Below are positions 1 to 8,152 of a DNA stretch of 64,000 nucleotides, piece by piece (the stretch's first letter is position 1; every line of letters starts with the position of its first letter). The stretch is from an uncultured Curvibacter sp. (GTDB lineage Bacteria > Pseudomonadota > Gammaproteobacteria > Burkholderiales > Burkholderiaceae_C): positions 1 to 64,000 of the forward strand of contig CAIKMN010000029.1 of assembly GCA_903828535.1 (NCBI GenBank). The letters are read 5' to 3'. A model generated the notes under the pieces. It saw nothing but the letters and a program-made list of their open reading frames with translations, did not search any database and had not been told where the DNA came from. A program made the position numbers and the translations under genes.

Positions 1-501
1 CAACGGGACGATGTAAAGAGAGGCCAATGCAGCCACGGCGCCAGCAGCGATGACTTGACTGGAGGTCAATCGGAGTGCAAGTCCTCTTTTCGAACACCAC
101 TCGCACAGGGCACTGCCAAGGCAAGCGCCGAGGTTCACGGTGGGGCCAAAAATACCCACTGAGGCACCGCCGCACAAGTTGATGAAGCCCATCAAAGAAG
201 AAAGAAAGCCCGCTTTGAGTTCAGGGGTGGTTTCTTCATGGGCCGCCCAAAGTGAATCGGCCAAGCTTCGTTGCCTATGACCGGGCAAGCGTTTCAAAAT
301 TTGGCCTGCCAACAAGGCGGCGGCTGTCAAACCCATGGCCAAGGTGGGCGACCAAGTGAGGGAAGCCTCGGCGTTAACGCTCACCAAATCGTGGGGCAAT
401 GTGATTTGCCAAAGCCCGTTGAAAAAACCAACGCCGAGCACAAAACAAGAAACCACCAAGCCAGAAGCCAGCCCAAGGAGGAGGAAAAAAATAACTTCCA
501 T
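1..501 (-). CDS. ClC-family chloride channel/antiporter, N-terminal part (runs off the window)
   Basis: The reverse strand is open from an ATG at 501 to the window edge (167 codons, no stop). It starts with a hydrophobic helix, has a second one near residues 52-64, and carries GGASVGIFGPTVNLGA at about residues 119-134. That matches the ClC selectivity-filter signature G-x-E-G-P-x-V, which makes this an integral-membrane chloride channel or Cl-/H+ exchanger. In canonical members the motif is GREGP with a gating glutamate; here it reads GIFGP, so Phe sits where the glutamate would be. From family knowledge, loss of that Glu uncouples proton exchange and favours channel behaviour, but subfamilies with an aromatic residue there appear to exist. 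The C-terminal half, including any CBS domains, is outside the window. Confidence 0.8.
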   Translation of the reverse strand, partial: MEVIFFLLLGLASGLVVSCFVLGVGFFNGLWQITLPHDLVSVNAEASLTWSPTLAMGLTAAALLAGQILKRLPGHRQRSLADSLWAAHEETTPELKAGFLSSLMGFINLCGGASVGIFGPTVNLGACLGSALCEWCSKRGLALRLTSSQVIAAGAVAALASLYIVPL

Positions 502-670
502 TTTGAATGAGCAGGTCAGATGGGGACTGGTTTTTTTAGGGCGTGATTAGTGACATTTTTATGATAACCCAGCCCACTATTCGGACAGGCAACAACCAAA
601 GCAAGGGTATTTGCACAATAATGCCAGCAAAGACATCTTGGATGATTAAATTTCTAACATTTAGTTCGTT

Positions 671-1135
671 GTGCCTGCATCGCTACTCAAAAACCTCTTA
701 GCACTGCTTTTATTGTCTGCCCAAGCGGGCATTGTCAGTGCGGATGAGTCCCGTTTGGCTGTTCAATCTTTGAGATGTGCGGCCATTTTTTCGATCTTTT
801 CTCAAACGCCTGGGCTCGATGAGTCGGTGCAGACCTCGGTCAAAAAAGCCATTCCTTTTTTTGAAAGAATTTACCTTAAAGAGTTCACAAGCGACCCGGT
901 CCATCTGAGTCGCCAACTCGGCGATCGGATGGCTCAAACAAAATCGGTCCTTATTGAGGAGCTTAAAACCCGTCGCCCCTACCTAGAAGAAGAAGGCGTG
1001 GTTTGTGGCGCTTGGGCTGAAGGGTTGATCGATCAAAAGTTGGATGGTTTTTTTACACCTGTCTACCCCAAAGTGCTGTCGCCCCAGGCCCGCAGCAAAT
1101 ACACCGAGTTCAGCCGAAATGCTTGGGGGCCTTGA
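671..1135 (+). CDS. Small secreted protein of unknown function
   Basis: 154 residues from a GTG start. The N terminus is a textbook Sec signal peptide: a Lys, then a Leu-rich core (LLALLLLSAQAG), with likely cleavage after the VSA at about residue 24. The mature part is about 130 residues, mostly helical in character, with two cysteines (in RCAAIF and VVCGAW) that could form a disulfide in the periplasm. I recognise no domain. An ATG at 643 opens a competing frame but stops after about 20 codons, so the GTG is preferred. It is divergent from the ClC gene and convergent with the queuosine-transporter gene, so it seems to be a single-gene unit. Confidence 0.6.
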   Translation: MPASLLKNLLALLLLSAQAGIVSADESRLAVQSLRCAAIFSIFSQTPGLDESVQTSVKKAIPFFERIYLKEFTSDPVHLSRQLGDRMAQTKSVLIEELKTRRPYLEEEGVVCGAWAEGLIDQKLDGFFTPVYPKVLSPQARSKYTEFSRNAWGP

Positions 1136-1144
1136 AGGCTGTTT

Positions 1145-1867
1145 TCAACGCCCAATCGAAGCGCTGAACGGATTAAACCGCGTCTCTCGGTCGTAGAAGT
1201 CTTCGTTCTCTCGGCGTTTCAAGAAATTGACGACGGCATAAGTCAAAGGCGTGGCCACAATTTCCCAACTGGTTTTTAGTAGGTATTGCGCCATGGCCAC
1301 GTGCACCACTTGCTCGGCAGGCCAGATGCCGTAAAAGGCAATCATGTAAAACAAGCTGGAATCGACCAGCTCACCCACTGCAGTGGAGCCAATGGTGCGG
1401 GCCCAAAGGAAACGACCGCGGGTCCAAATTTTCATTTTGGCGAGCACGAAGGCATTCAACAAACTACCAGCCCAAAAGGCCAGCATCGACCCCAAAACGA
1501 TGCGCCAGGTATTGCCAAAAACGGCTTCCAAACCTGTTTGCAGGTTGGCGTTGTAATCACCCGGTGCGGGTTTCAAGGCCAAAACGACCGTTGACATGAT
1601 GGCGGCAAACAGCAAGGCGCCAAAGCCGCACCAGACCGCGCGCCGATCGTGGGCGTAGCCGTACACCTCCGTCAGGATGTCGCCAAAGAAATAGGAAATG
1701 GGAAAGAACAAAATGCCAGCACCAAACACCACCGTGCCAAAAACCGGCAGCTCCACTTGGGCCGCCTTGCCAGCCCCAATCAAGTTGGAGCACAGCAGCA
1801 CCGTGACAAAGGCCGCGACGATGAAGTCGTAATAACGGTAACTTTTGCGGGGAGAAAAAGAGGTCAT
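1145..1867 (-). CDS. yhhQ: Queuosine precursor transporter YhhQ (VUT/DUF165 family)
   Basis: 240 residues from the ATG at 1867; an in-frame TTG two codons upstream is less likely. The protein has about six hydrophobic segments and the family-typical N-terminal stretch (LLCSNLIGAGK, FPISYFFGDILTEVYGY). YhhQ proteins import preQ0/preQ1 for queuosine salvage across the inner membrane. The gene begins 9 bases after the stop of the RluA-type pseudouridine synthase on the same strand, so the two are probably cotranscribed as an RNA-modification unit. De novo queuosine genes (queE, queD) lie at 48.2-49.3 kb in the same window. Confidence 0.9.
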   Translation of the reverse strand: MTSFSPRKSYRYYDFIVAAFVTVLLCSNLIGAGKAAQVELPVFGTVVFGAGILFFPISYFFGDILTEVYGYAHDRRAVWCGFGALLFAAIMSTVVLALKPAPGDYNANLQTGLEAVFGNTWRIVLGSMLAFWAGSLLNAFVLAKMKIWTRGRFLWARTIGSTAVGELVDSSLFYMIAFYGIWPAEQVVHVAMAQYLLKTSWEIVATPLTYAVVNFLKRRENEDFYDRETRFNPFSASIGR

Positions 1868-1876
1868 GTTCAAAAT

Positions 1877-2851
1877 TCAGATCGGAAATACGTTTGGGGG
1901 AGATGACGCCAAAGGGCTTGGCCAGGCCAGCTTCAACTGACTAACAAAGCCCCTCTCGGTTTGTGCCATGGGATCAAAAAAGCGAAGTTCACGGGCCAAT
2001 AATTGCAAGGGACGACTGTAGTCGCCCGGTTCTGGGTCGTTGACCACGGGATAAAACGGGTCGTTTTGAAGGGGCAGACCCAGCGCATTCATGTGGACCC
2101 GAAGTTGATGTCGTTTCCCAGTCATGGGTTTGAGCCGATACAGCGCCCAAGCCGGGTTCACTGAACGCGCCAACAACTCGATCGCGGTTTCGCTATTGGG
2201 CACTCCGGCTTCTTCCGTGCATTTAAAAAAATCTTTGGCCTCGACAATTCGACTCTTGCGCACCAAGGGAAAGTTTAAATCTGCTCGCCAAGGGGCCACC
2301 GCTTCGTAGGTTTTGTCAACCAACCGGTTTCTGAACAGGGCTTGATAAGCCCCCCGGCTTTGGGCGCTCACGGAGAACATGACCAAACCGGCCGTGTCTC
2401 GGTCAATCCGGTGGATGGGCGTCAAATCAGGCAAGCCATAAGCCGCCTTGAGCTGCACCAGCAAGGCCTGTTTTAAAAAGCGTCCCGAGGGTACGACCGG
2501 CATGAAGTGGGGTTTGTCGGCCACCAACAGGTGCTCGTCTTGGTACAACACGCGGGCTTTAAAAGGCAAAACGACCTCTTGCGGCAGCGCACGGTAATAA
2601 AACAGGCGGCGACCGGGCTCAAAAGAGGCCTCGGCAGTCAAGGCTTGGGGTTCTCCGGACGCGCTCTCCATCACCACATCACCGGCTGAGAGACGTCGGT
2701 GCCACTCTGGCCTGTCAATCGCCGGGAGTCGATGGCTCAAAAAATCCAGCATCAAGGGACCTGCAGTGTCCGGCCGAGCGGACGGCGTCGCCACACAACT
2801 TGGCCCCACCCCATCTCGCAAGGGCAATCGGTCTTTTAACCACAACGGCAT
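1877..2851 (-). CDS. RluA-family RNA pseudouridine synthase
   Basis: 324 residues from the ATG at 2851; an ATG at 2866 would add five residues. The open frame continues upstream to 3364, but that part lies over the divergent MFS gene and has shadow-like composition. The catalytic motif is present as HRIDRDTAGLVMFS (HR-x-D-x-x-T-x-G), followed by the nucleotide-binding stretch KTYEAV and a C-terminal TGKRHQLRVHMNALG typical of RluA-type enzymes that isomerise uridine in rRNA or tRNA. The N terminus (LPLRDGVGPSCV) is characteristic of a Burkholderiales subgroup without an S4 domain. The exact RNA target cannot be read from sequence. It is probably in an operon with yhhQ. Confidence 0.88.
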   Translation of the reverse strand: MPLWLKDRLPLRDGVGPSCVATPSARPDTAGPLMLDFLSHRLPAIDRPEWHRRLSAGDVVMESASGEPQALTAEASFEPGRRLFYYRALPQEVVLPFKARVLYQDEHLLVADKPHFMPVVPSGRFLKQALLVQLKAAYGLPDLTPIHRIDRDTAGLVMFSVSAQSRGAYQALFRNRLVDKTYEAVAPWRADLNFPLVRKSRIVEAKDFFKCTEEAGVPNSETAIELLARSVNPAWALYRLKPMTGKRHQLRVHMNALGLPLQNDPFYPVVNDPEPGDYSRPLQLLARELRFFDPMAQTERGFVSQLKLAWPSPLASSPPNVFPI

Positions 2852-2909
2852 GGGGGGACGAGACATGGGTGTCAGTTTAACCAAGCCGTTCATGGCAGAC
2901 TGTCGGCCT

Positions 2910-4142
2910 ATGTCGCAAACCAACACCATGAATTTGTCGTCTTCTTTCAAAAATTTGGCCTGGGCCAACTTGGCCGCCCAATCCGCGGAGCAATTGAGTT
3001 TGGCCGCTACACCCATTGTGGCGGTGCTGTTGCTGGGTGCTGGCGCGGGTGAAGTGGGGCTGATGGCCACGGCGCAAACTTTGCCCTTTTTGCTTTTTTC
3101 GCTGCCCTTGGGCGTGTTTTCGGACCGCCACTCTCGGCGCACTTTGATGTTGTGGGCGGAGGGTTTAAGGGGGTTGGCATTGCTCTGTCTGTTGATCTTG
3201 GTGGTGACCGGACAGGTGTCGATTTGGGGCTTGACCATTTTGGGATTTCTAGGGGCCTTGGGCACGGTGGGGTTTAGCGTGGCCGCGCCGGCCTTGGTGC
3301 CTGCCCTGGTGCAGCCCTCTGAGTTGAGCCGCGCCAACGGCCGATTGGAGTTGGCGCGAAGCACCGCTTATGCTGCAGGCCCCGCCTTGGCCGGCTCCTT
3401 GGTGGCTTGGGCGGGCGCGCCGTTGGCGTATGCCTTGGCGACCGCCTTGTCCGGCTCGGCGATGGTGTTGTTGTGGCGCTTGTCCGAACCCGCTCGCACC
3501 TTGGCAGCCCCTCGTCATCCCTTACAGGAACTGAAAGACGGGGCCCGGTTCATGTGGCATGAACCCCGACTCCGGGTCATTTTTAATTGCGCTGTGGCTT
3601 GGAACATTGCTTGGTTTGTGCTGCAAGCCGCTTACGTGCCCTATGCCTTCAAAGTGCTGGGCTTGAGCGCTGCGACCGTGGGGGTGACGCTCGGGGCCTT
3701 TGGGGTGGGCATGGTGACGGGCGCCGTTTTAGCGCCCCGCACCACCCGCTTGCTGCCACTGGGTCGGGCCATTCAAATGGGGCCGACCTTGTCTTTGTTC
3801 GCCTCCTTGACCATGGCCAGCACCTTGATTTGGCACGTCGAATGGCTGGCCGTGTTGTCTTATTTACTGGTGGGTTTGGGCTCGACCACTTGGGTCATTA
3901 CCTCCACCACTTTGCGCCAAACCGTCACGCCCCCGGCCATGCTGGGGCGTGTGGGCGCCATTTTTCTGACTTGCAACATGGGGGCACGCCCCATTGGCGC
4001 GGCGCTCGGCGGCTTGGTGGGGGCTCAATTTGGCGAGTCGGCTTGTATCGCGCTGGCCTTGGTTTTGTTCACCGTTCAATTCAGCCTGATCCTCAGAGCC
4101 CCCATCAGCCAGTTGATGGCGTTGCCCGCGCAGGCAAAATGA
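2910..4142 (+). CDS. MFS transporter, EntS/MFS_3-like 12-TM exporter
   Basis: About 410 residues with 12 predicted hydrophobic helices. The MFS A-like loop ([13 protein letters not shown]) lies between helices 2 and 3, and the overall pattern resembles the EntS/MFS_3 drug- or siderophore-exporter group. The start is uncertain: in-frame ATGs at 2865, 2892, 2910 and 2928 have no clear ribosome-binding site. 2910 is chosen because it leaves a short intergenic space to the divergent pseudouridine synthase. The stop is 4 bases before pdxH, so the two are probably cotranscribed. The substrate cannot be inferred. Confidence 0.8.
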   Translation: MSQTNTMNLSSSFKNLAWANLAAQSAEQLSLAATPIVAVLLLGAGAGEVGLMATAQTLPFLLFSLPLGVFSDRHSRRTLMLWAEGLRGLALLCLLILVVTGQVSIWGLTILGFLGALGTVGFSVAAPALVPALVQPSELSRANGRLELARSTAYAAGPALAGSLVAWAGAPLAYALATALSGSAMVLLWRLSEPARTLAAPRHPLQELKDGARFMWHEPRLRVIFNCAVAWNIAWFVLQAAYVPYAFKVLGLSAATVGVTLGAFGVGMVTGAVLAPRTTRLLPLGRAIQMGPTLSLFASLTMASTLIWHVEWLAVLSYLLVGLGSTTWVITSTTLRQTVTPPAMLGRVGAIFLTCNMGARPIGAALGGLVGAQFGESACIALALVLFTVQFSLILRAPISQLMALPAQAK

Positions 4143-4146
4143 GACC

Positions 4147-4899
4147 ATGAAGATGCCATCCACTGCTTTATCAGCTTCGGCCTTGGCCGATTTGCGCAAA
4201 AGTTACGAAAAGGCGGCGCTGAGCGAATCGGCTTGCCCCGCAGACCCTTTCCCCTTGTTTGAACGCTGGCTGAACGAAGCGGTTTCCTCTCAGGTACCCG
4301 AACCCAACGCCATGACGGTTGCCACGGTCGGTGACGATGGCCGGCCCAGCACCCGCGTCGTTTTGATCAAAGGCTTTGATGCAAGGGGCTTGGTTTGGTT
4401 CACCAATTACCAAAGCCGCAAAGGCCAAGAGTTGGCCGCCAACCCATTTGCCGCGCTGCAATTTCATTGGGTCGAATTGGAGCGCGTGGTGCGCATTGAA
4501 GGTCGGGTTGAAAAAATCGACGAGGTTGAAAGCGATGCCTATTTCAACAGCCGGCCCCTTGATTCGCGCATCGGGGCGTGGGCCAGTCCACAAAGCCAAG
4601 TGATATCGGGTCGGCAAACCTTGGTGATGAATGCCGCCAAATACGGTGCTCAGTTTTTGCTACACCCCCCCCGTCCACCGCATTGGGGGGGCTATCGCCT
4701 TCGGCCGGACCGATGGGAGTTTTGGCAAGGACGCCCCAGCCGGTTACACGACCGATTGCAATACCGATTGCAATACCGATTGCAAGATCGATTGCAAGAT
4801 CGATTGCAAGCACACTGTGAGTTCCCATCGCACCATCTGGCCGATGGGCCCGCATTAAATGGAACAGCTTCTTGGATCCGTGAGCGGTTGGCGCCCTGA
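4147..4899 (+). CDS. pdxH: Pyridoxamine 5'-phosphate oxidase with an in-frame repeat insertion near the C terminus
   Basis: FMN-dependent oxidase that converts PNP/PMP to pyridoxal 5'-phosphate, in the cytoplasm. The family core is intact: [33 protein letters not shown] and [11 protein letters not shown], followed by [15 protein letters not shown] and the terminal RERLAP. At 250 residues it is about 35-40 longer than usual (about 212). The excess lies at about residues 203-241, just before the last strand: five copies of RLQ(Y/D) encoded by a 12-bp tandem repeat, then an unrelated stretch of about 19 residues (from AHCEF to NGTA). The frame is kept, so the expected ending is restored. Whether the enzyme tolerates this insertion near the FMN/dimer interface is unknown. 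Confidence 0.88.
   Translation: MKMPSTALSASALADLRKSYEKAALSESACPADPFPLFERWLNEAVSSQVPEPNAMTVATVGDDGRPSTRVVLIKGFDARGLVWFTNYQSRKGQELAANPFAALQFHWVELERVVRIEGRVEKIDEVESDAYFNSRPLDSRIGAWASPQSQVISGRQTLVMNAAKYGAQFLLHPPRPPHWGGYRLRPDRWEFWQGRPSRLHDRLQYRLQYRLQDRLQDRLQAHCEFPSHHLADGPALNGTASWIRERLAP
4753..4812 (+). repeat. 12-bp tandem repeat, five units, inside pdxH
   Basis: Units begin at 4753, 4765, 4777, 4789 and 4801. The first two are cgattgcaatac, the next two cgattgcaagat, and the fifth cgattgcaagca. The period is a multiple of 3, so each unit adds four residues (RLQY or RLQD) without breaking the frame. A 7-bp inverted repeat (cccatcg and cgatggg) follows shortly after at about 4826-4850. Confidence 0.95.
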
Positions 4900-4970
4900 A
4901 TTTTTACCGCTTATGCCTTTTATCTATTGGCCTCTTAGACCCTCAGTCTGAACGTTTCGGCACTTGGTCT

Positions 4971-5543
4971 TCAGTCGTTTAAAAACCGAGCAAATACCTG
5001 TTTGAATTTCGCCACCTTGGGCGCGACCACAAAAGCGCAGTAGCCTTGGTTTGGGTTTTTGGTGAAGTAATCATGGTGATAGGCCTCAGCAGGCCAAAAG
5101 TTGGCTTCGAGGGCGACCTCAGTGACCATTTCGGCAGGCAGGTCCCCATCGGCCAGTGCGGCCTTCAACCAGCCCTCCACCACCGCCAACTGCTGTGGGT
5201 CGCTGGCATAAATACCGCTGCGGTATTGTGTGCCCACATCATTGCCTTGGCGGTTCAAGGTGGTGGGGTCGTGAATGACGAAAAAAATGGACAGCAGGTC
5301 ACCAAGGACAATTTGGGACGGGTCAAAGGTCACCCGAACCACCTCGTTGTGCCCGGTATCGCCTCTGCATACTTGCTCATAACTGGGGTTGATGGTTTGG
5401 CCGTTGCTGTAGCCCGGCACCACGCGCAGTACCCCTTTGGTGCGCTTGAAAACGGCCTCGGTGCACCAAAAACAGCCGCCGCCGAAAGTCAGAGTGGCCG
5501 AGCCAGGGGCCGAGGTCAGCGTGGCGGTGTCGGTTGAGTTCAT
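4971..5543 (-). CDS. msrA: Peptide methionine sulfoxide reductase A
   Basis: 190 residues from the ATG at 5543, which has a good ribosome-binding site (gaagga, 5 bases upstream on the coding strand). MsrA reduces methionine-S-sulfoxide in proteins and free methionine. The active-site motif GGCFWCTE with the catalytic first Cys lies near the N terminus, followed by the family motifs GYSNG, GDTGHNEVVRV and YRSGIY. A recycling Cys is likely the one in GYCAFVV near the C terminus. There is no signal peptide, so it is cytoplasmic. It is divergent from the isoaspartate methyltransferase gene, another protein-repair function. Confidence 0.95.
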   Translation of the reverse strand: MNSTDTATLTSAPGSATLTFGGGCFWCTEAVFKRTKGVLRVVPGYSNGQTINPSYEQVCRGDTGHNEVVRVTFDPSQIVLGDLLSIFFVIHDPTTLNRQGNDVGTQYRSGIYASDPQQLAVVEGWLKAALADGDLPAEMVTEVALEANFWPAEAYHHDYFTKNPNQGYCAFVVAPKVAKFKQVFARFLND

Positions 5544-5649
5544 GTTGTCCTTCAAAGTCAGAACGGGTTTCGGCTTATTTTGTCCCAAATTCTGGCGGCG
5601 ACACACCTTAAAATACCGCCATCCTCTTCGGCATCGTTTGAAAGACACC

Positions 5650-6315
5650 ATGATCCCCGCCTTCAACCCCCATCAAGCCCGTTTCAACATGATCGAGCAA
5701 CAAATCCGCCCATGGGATGTGAACAAACCGCTGGTGCTTGAGTTGTTAGGCCGCGTCCACCGAAATGACTTTGTGCCGGATGCCTACAAAGAACTGGCCT
5801 TTGCTGACATGGAAATTCCTCTGCCTGAAGGCCAGTGCATGCTGACGCCCAAGGTGGAGGCACGCATTCTGAATGACCTTAACTTAAAACCCACCGATCG
5901 CGTTTTAGAGGTGGGCACGGGCTCCGGTTTCATGGCGGCCTTGCTCGGCCACCTCAGCGCCAGCGTGTTGACCCTTGAGGTCAACCCCGTTCTTTTCGAA
6001 TACGCCAAACGCCGTTTGTCCAGCGCCCAAATGTCCAATGTAGAAGTGCGTTTGGCCGATGGCTCAAAGGGCGCTTTGAATGACGCCCCCTTTGATGTGA
6101 TCGTTCTGAGCGGCTCCGTGCCAGAAGTGCCCAGCGCTTTGTTGAACCAGCTGGCCCCAGGGGGGCGTTTGTTTGCCATCGTCGGTCAAGACCCCGTGAT
6201 GCGCGGCCAGTTCGTGACGCATTCTGCTAACCAGACTTTTGACGTGGCCCAGCCTTGGGACACTTTGGCGCCTCGCTTGATTGGCTTTAAAGAACCCAGC
6301 CAATTTCATTTCTGA
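5650..6315 (+). CDS. pcm: Protein-L-isoaspartate O-methyltransferase (Pcm family)
   Basis: 221 residues from the ATG at 5650; the frame is open further upstream but that part overlaps msrA. The N terminus matches Burkholderiales Pcm-like proteins (ARFNMIEQQIRPWDV). The SAM-binding motif I is VLEVGTGSGFMAALL and the post-I strand is VLTLEVNP. The enzyme family methylates L-isoaspartyl residues to start repair of damaged proteins, in the cytosol. Many betaproteobacterial members lack some Pcm signature residues and have not been tested, so the substrate is inferred. A rhodanese gene follows after 25 bases on the same strand. Confidence 0.85.
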   Translation: MIPAFNPHQARFNMIEQQIRPWDVNKPLVLELLGRVHRNDFVPDAYKELAFADMEIPLPEGQCMLTPKVEARILNDLNLKPTDRVLEVGTGSGFMAALLGHLSASVLTLEVNPVLFEYAKRRLSSAQMSNVEVRLADGSKGALNDAPFDVIVLSGSVPEVPSALLNQLAPGGRLFAIVGQDPVMRGQFVTHSANQTFDVAQPWDTLAPRLIGFKEPSQFHF

Positions 6316-6340
6316 TATTTAATCTGAAATTGAACACGCT

Positions 6341-6691
6341 GTGATCGACCGCATTACGCCCCCCGATTTAGCCGCTTGGCTCGCCAGCACCGGTGTGCCC
6401 AAAGCGGTTCTCTTGGACGTTCGCGAACCCTGGGAGTTAAACACGGCCAGCGTGAATGCCGCCGAGCCCAGCCCAGGGTTTGAATTGGTGACCATCCCCA
6501 TGGGGCAAATTCCCCAACGACTCACCGATCTCTCAGCGGATGTGCCCGTGGCCTGCCTGTGTCACCACGGCGCCCGAAGCCTGCGGGTCGCTTCTTTTTT
6601 GGTGCAGCAAGGCTTCACCCACGTCGCCAATATCGAAGGCGGCATCGACGCTTGGTCGGCTTTGGTGGACCCCAAAGTTCCGCGGTATTAG
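6341..6691 (+). CDS. Single-domain rhodanese (thiosulfate/sulfane sulfurtransferase family)
   Basis: 116 residues from a GTG start. One rhodanese domain with the conserved LLDVREPWEL motif near residues 24-33 and the active-site loop CHHGARS near residues 71-77. The Cys that carries the persulfide is followed by the usual C-x-x-G-x-R-S pattern. The C-terminal ANIEGGIDAW is also typical. It is cytoplasmic, without a signal peptide. It follows the isoaspartate methyltransferase gene closely and is probably cotranscribed. The physiological sulfur acceptor is unknown. Confidence 0.88.
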   Translation: MIDRITPPDLAAWLASTGVPKAVLLDVREPWELNTASVNAAEPSPGFELVTIPMGQIPQRLTDLSADVPVACLCHHGARSLRVASFLVQQGFTHVANIEGGIDAWSALVDPKVPRY

Positions 6692-6724
6692 GGGCGCCTT
6701 TTTAAATTAGGGCCGCCTTTTTAA

Positions 6725-8152
6725 TCAAGCCCCTTTTTGGCGCCTAGACGTCGCTGCCAAGGCGGCCGCATAAGTCGCCATCCGCTGCCCGGCGCCGCGG
6801 TGTGACTTGGCATAAACCAAGGCCGCAGCTGAAGCTTGCTCAACCGAACTCAGGTTCTTCAAAGGCGTCGCTGTCAACAATCCCCAAACGCGCAACAACG
6901 CTTCGTCCATGCTGCCCACCCGAAAGCCGGCACCGGCAGCGATCGCTTGATCGGCGGCGTCTTCAAAGTTAAACGTGTTCGGCCCCATGATCACGGGGCA
7001 GCCACAGGCCGCGGCTTCTATCAAGTTTTGACCGCCCCAATTGCCAAAACTCCCCCCCAGCAAAGCCACGTGTGAGAGCCCATAATAAAAAGCCATTTCG
7101 CCCATGGTGTCGCCCAACCACACATCGGTGAGCGGGGGGCTGAGTGGGGGTGTGAGGGGCGTTCTCGCCCACTCGCTGCGGCGACTGACGCTCATGCCGG
7201 CGTCTTGAATCAGTCGGGCCACTTCCTCAAATCGCTGGGGGTGGCGCGGCACGATCAACCATTGGATGCGCGTCAAATTCGCTTCGCCCGCGTCTTGTTG
7301 GGCAGCCGTTAAAAGTTTCAAGGCCGCAATCCAAAGGGCTTCCTCGCCCTCACGTGAACTGGCCAAGACCACCACTTGCCGAGCGGTGTGAGCAGTCCAT
7401 GCTTGACGAACCGCTCGGCCCTGGTCCCTCAAAGCCGTATTCGGTTGGGCATCGTATTTGAGGTTTCCGAGCACCAAGGCACTGGGCACGCCCAAGTCAA
7501 CCAGGCGCTGGGCGTCTTCGCGCGTTTGCGCCCACACGGCGCTCAAGGCGGCATAAATGGGTTCGCTTAATCGTTGCCAGCGTTTGGCTTTTTCATAAGA
7601 ACGGGGGCTCATTCGGGCATTGGCCAAGACCAAGGGGAGCCCGATTTTTTGGGCTTGCTGCACGTAGTTAGGCCAGACTTCGGTCTCTATCAAAAACCCC
7701 ATTGTGGGTCTGAAGTGTTTTAAAAATCGCTTCACCGCACCGGGCGAATCCCAAGGCTGCCAAACTTGGACATCGCCCACTTGGAGCAAAGCCTGCCCAG
7801 CCTCGCGGCCCGTGGCGGTGCCGTGGGTCAGCAAAAGCCGAAAGGACCAACCCCTTTTGGCCCATTCTGCCCGCAAATGCTCGACCAAGATTTGAGCGGC
7901 ACGGGTCTCACCCAGCGACACCGCATGGACCCAGACACAGCCTGAATGGGCAACTGATCCCGCATAGACAGCTTGATTCGATGTTGGGGGCAGTCGATAA
8001 AAACCAAACCGCTCGGCCTTGTGTTGACCATACAAAGGCTCGGCCACCGCGCGGCGATTGAGCTTGAGCAGCAAAAAAGGCTGCACCAGGGACATCAGCA
8101 AAGAATAGGCTTGCAAGGCCAAAGCCTGCAAGACCGCGTGCAGGGCTCTCAA
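6725..8152 (-). CDS. waaA: 3-deoxy-D-manno-octulosonic acid transferase WaaA (KdtA)
   Basis: 475 residues. It transfers Kdo from CMP-Kdo to lipid IVA in the inner membrane, an essential step for LPS. Motifs seen are the N-terminal membrane helix with LNRRAVAEPLYG and ERFGFY, the glycosyltransferase-N region WVHAVSLGETRA, FLIETEVWPN, and the C-terminal lobe GGSFGNWGGQNLIEAAACG and GPNTFNFE. The start is TTG and overlaps the stop of the upstream phosphomannomutase gene (TTGA); the next in-frame ATG is 19 codons further in and would remove the first membrane helix. Translational coupling with the sugar-phosphate gene is likely. Confidence 0.92.
   Translation of the reverse strand: MRALHAVLQALALQAYSLLMSLVQPFLLLKLNRRAVAEPLYGQHKAERFGFYRLPPTSNQAVYAGSVAHSGCVWVHAVSLGETRAAQILVEHLRAEWAKRGWSFRLLLTHGTATGREAGQALLQVGDVQVWQPWDSPGAVKRFLKHFRPTMGFLIETEVWPNYVQQAQKIGLPLVLANARMSPRSYEKAKRWQRLSEPIYAALSAVWAQTREDAQRLVDLGVPSALVLGNLKYDAQPNTALRDQGRAVRQAWTAHTARQVVVLASSREGEEALWIAALKLLTAAQQDAGEANLTRIQWLIVPRHPQRFEEVARLIQDAGMSVSRRSEWARTPLTPPLSPPLTDVWLGDTMGEMAFYYGLSHVALLGGSFGNWGGQNLIEAAACGCPVIMGPNTFNFEDAADQAIAAGAGFRVGSMDEALLRVWGLLTATPLKNLSSVEQASAAALVYAKSHRGAGQRMATYAAALAATSRRQKGA

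Noticed and set aside
2852-3364. Upstream extension of the pseudouridine synthase by about 170 codons
   Set aside because: The extension is basic and Pro/Ser-rich without domain character and lies over the divergent MFS gene. The family begins at the LPLRDGVGPS region just after 2851.
3864-4199. Minus-strand open frame across the MFS/pdxH junction
   Set aside because: Low-complexity Gln/Arg/Ala-rich translation, complement of the MFS gene; no start signal.
4753-4812. Repeat array as a CRISPR
   Set aside because: Units are 12 bp, directly adjacent without spacers, and lie in frame within pdxH; no cas gene is present.
6303-6333. Inverted repeat aatttca/tgaaatt after the isoaspartate methyltransferase gene as a terminator
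   Set aside because: Only 7 A/T-rich pairs, a long loop and no T run; the rhodanese gene follows after 25 bases and is probably cotranscribed.
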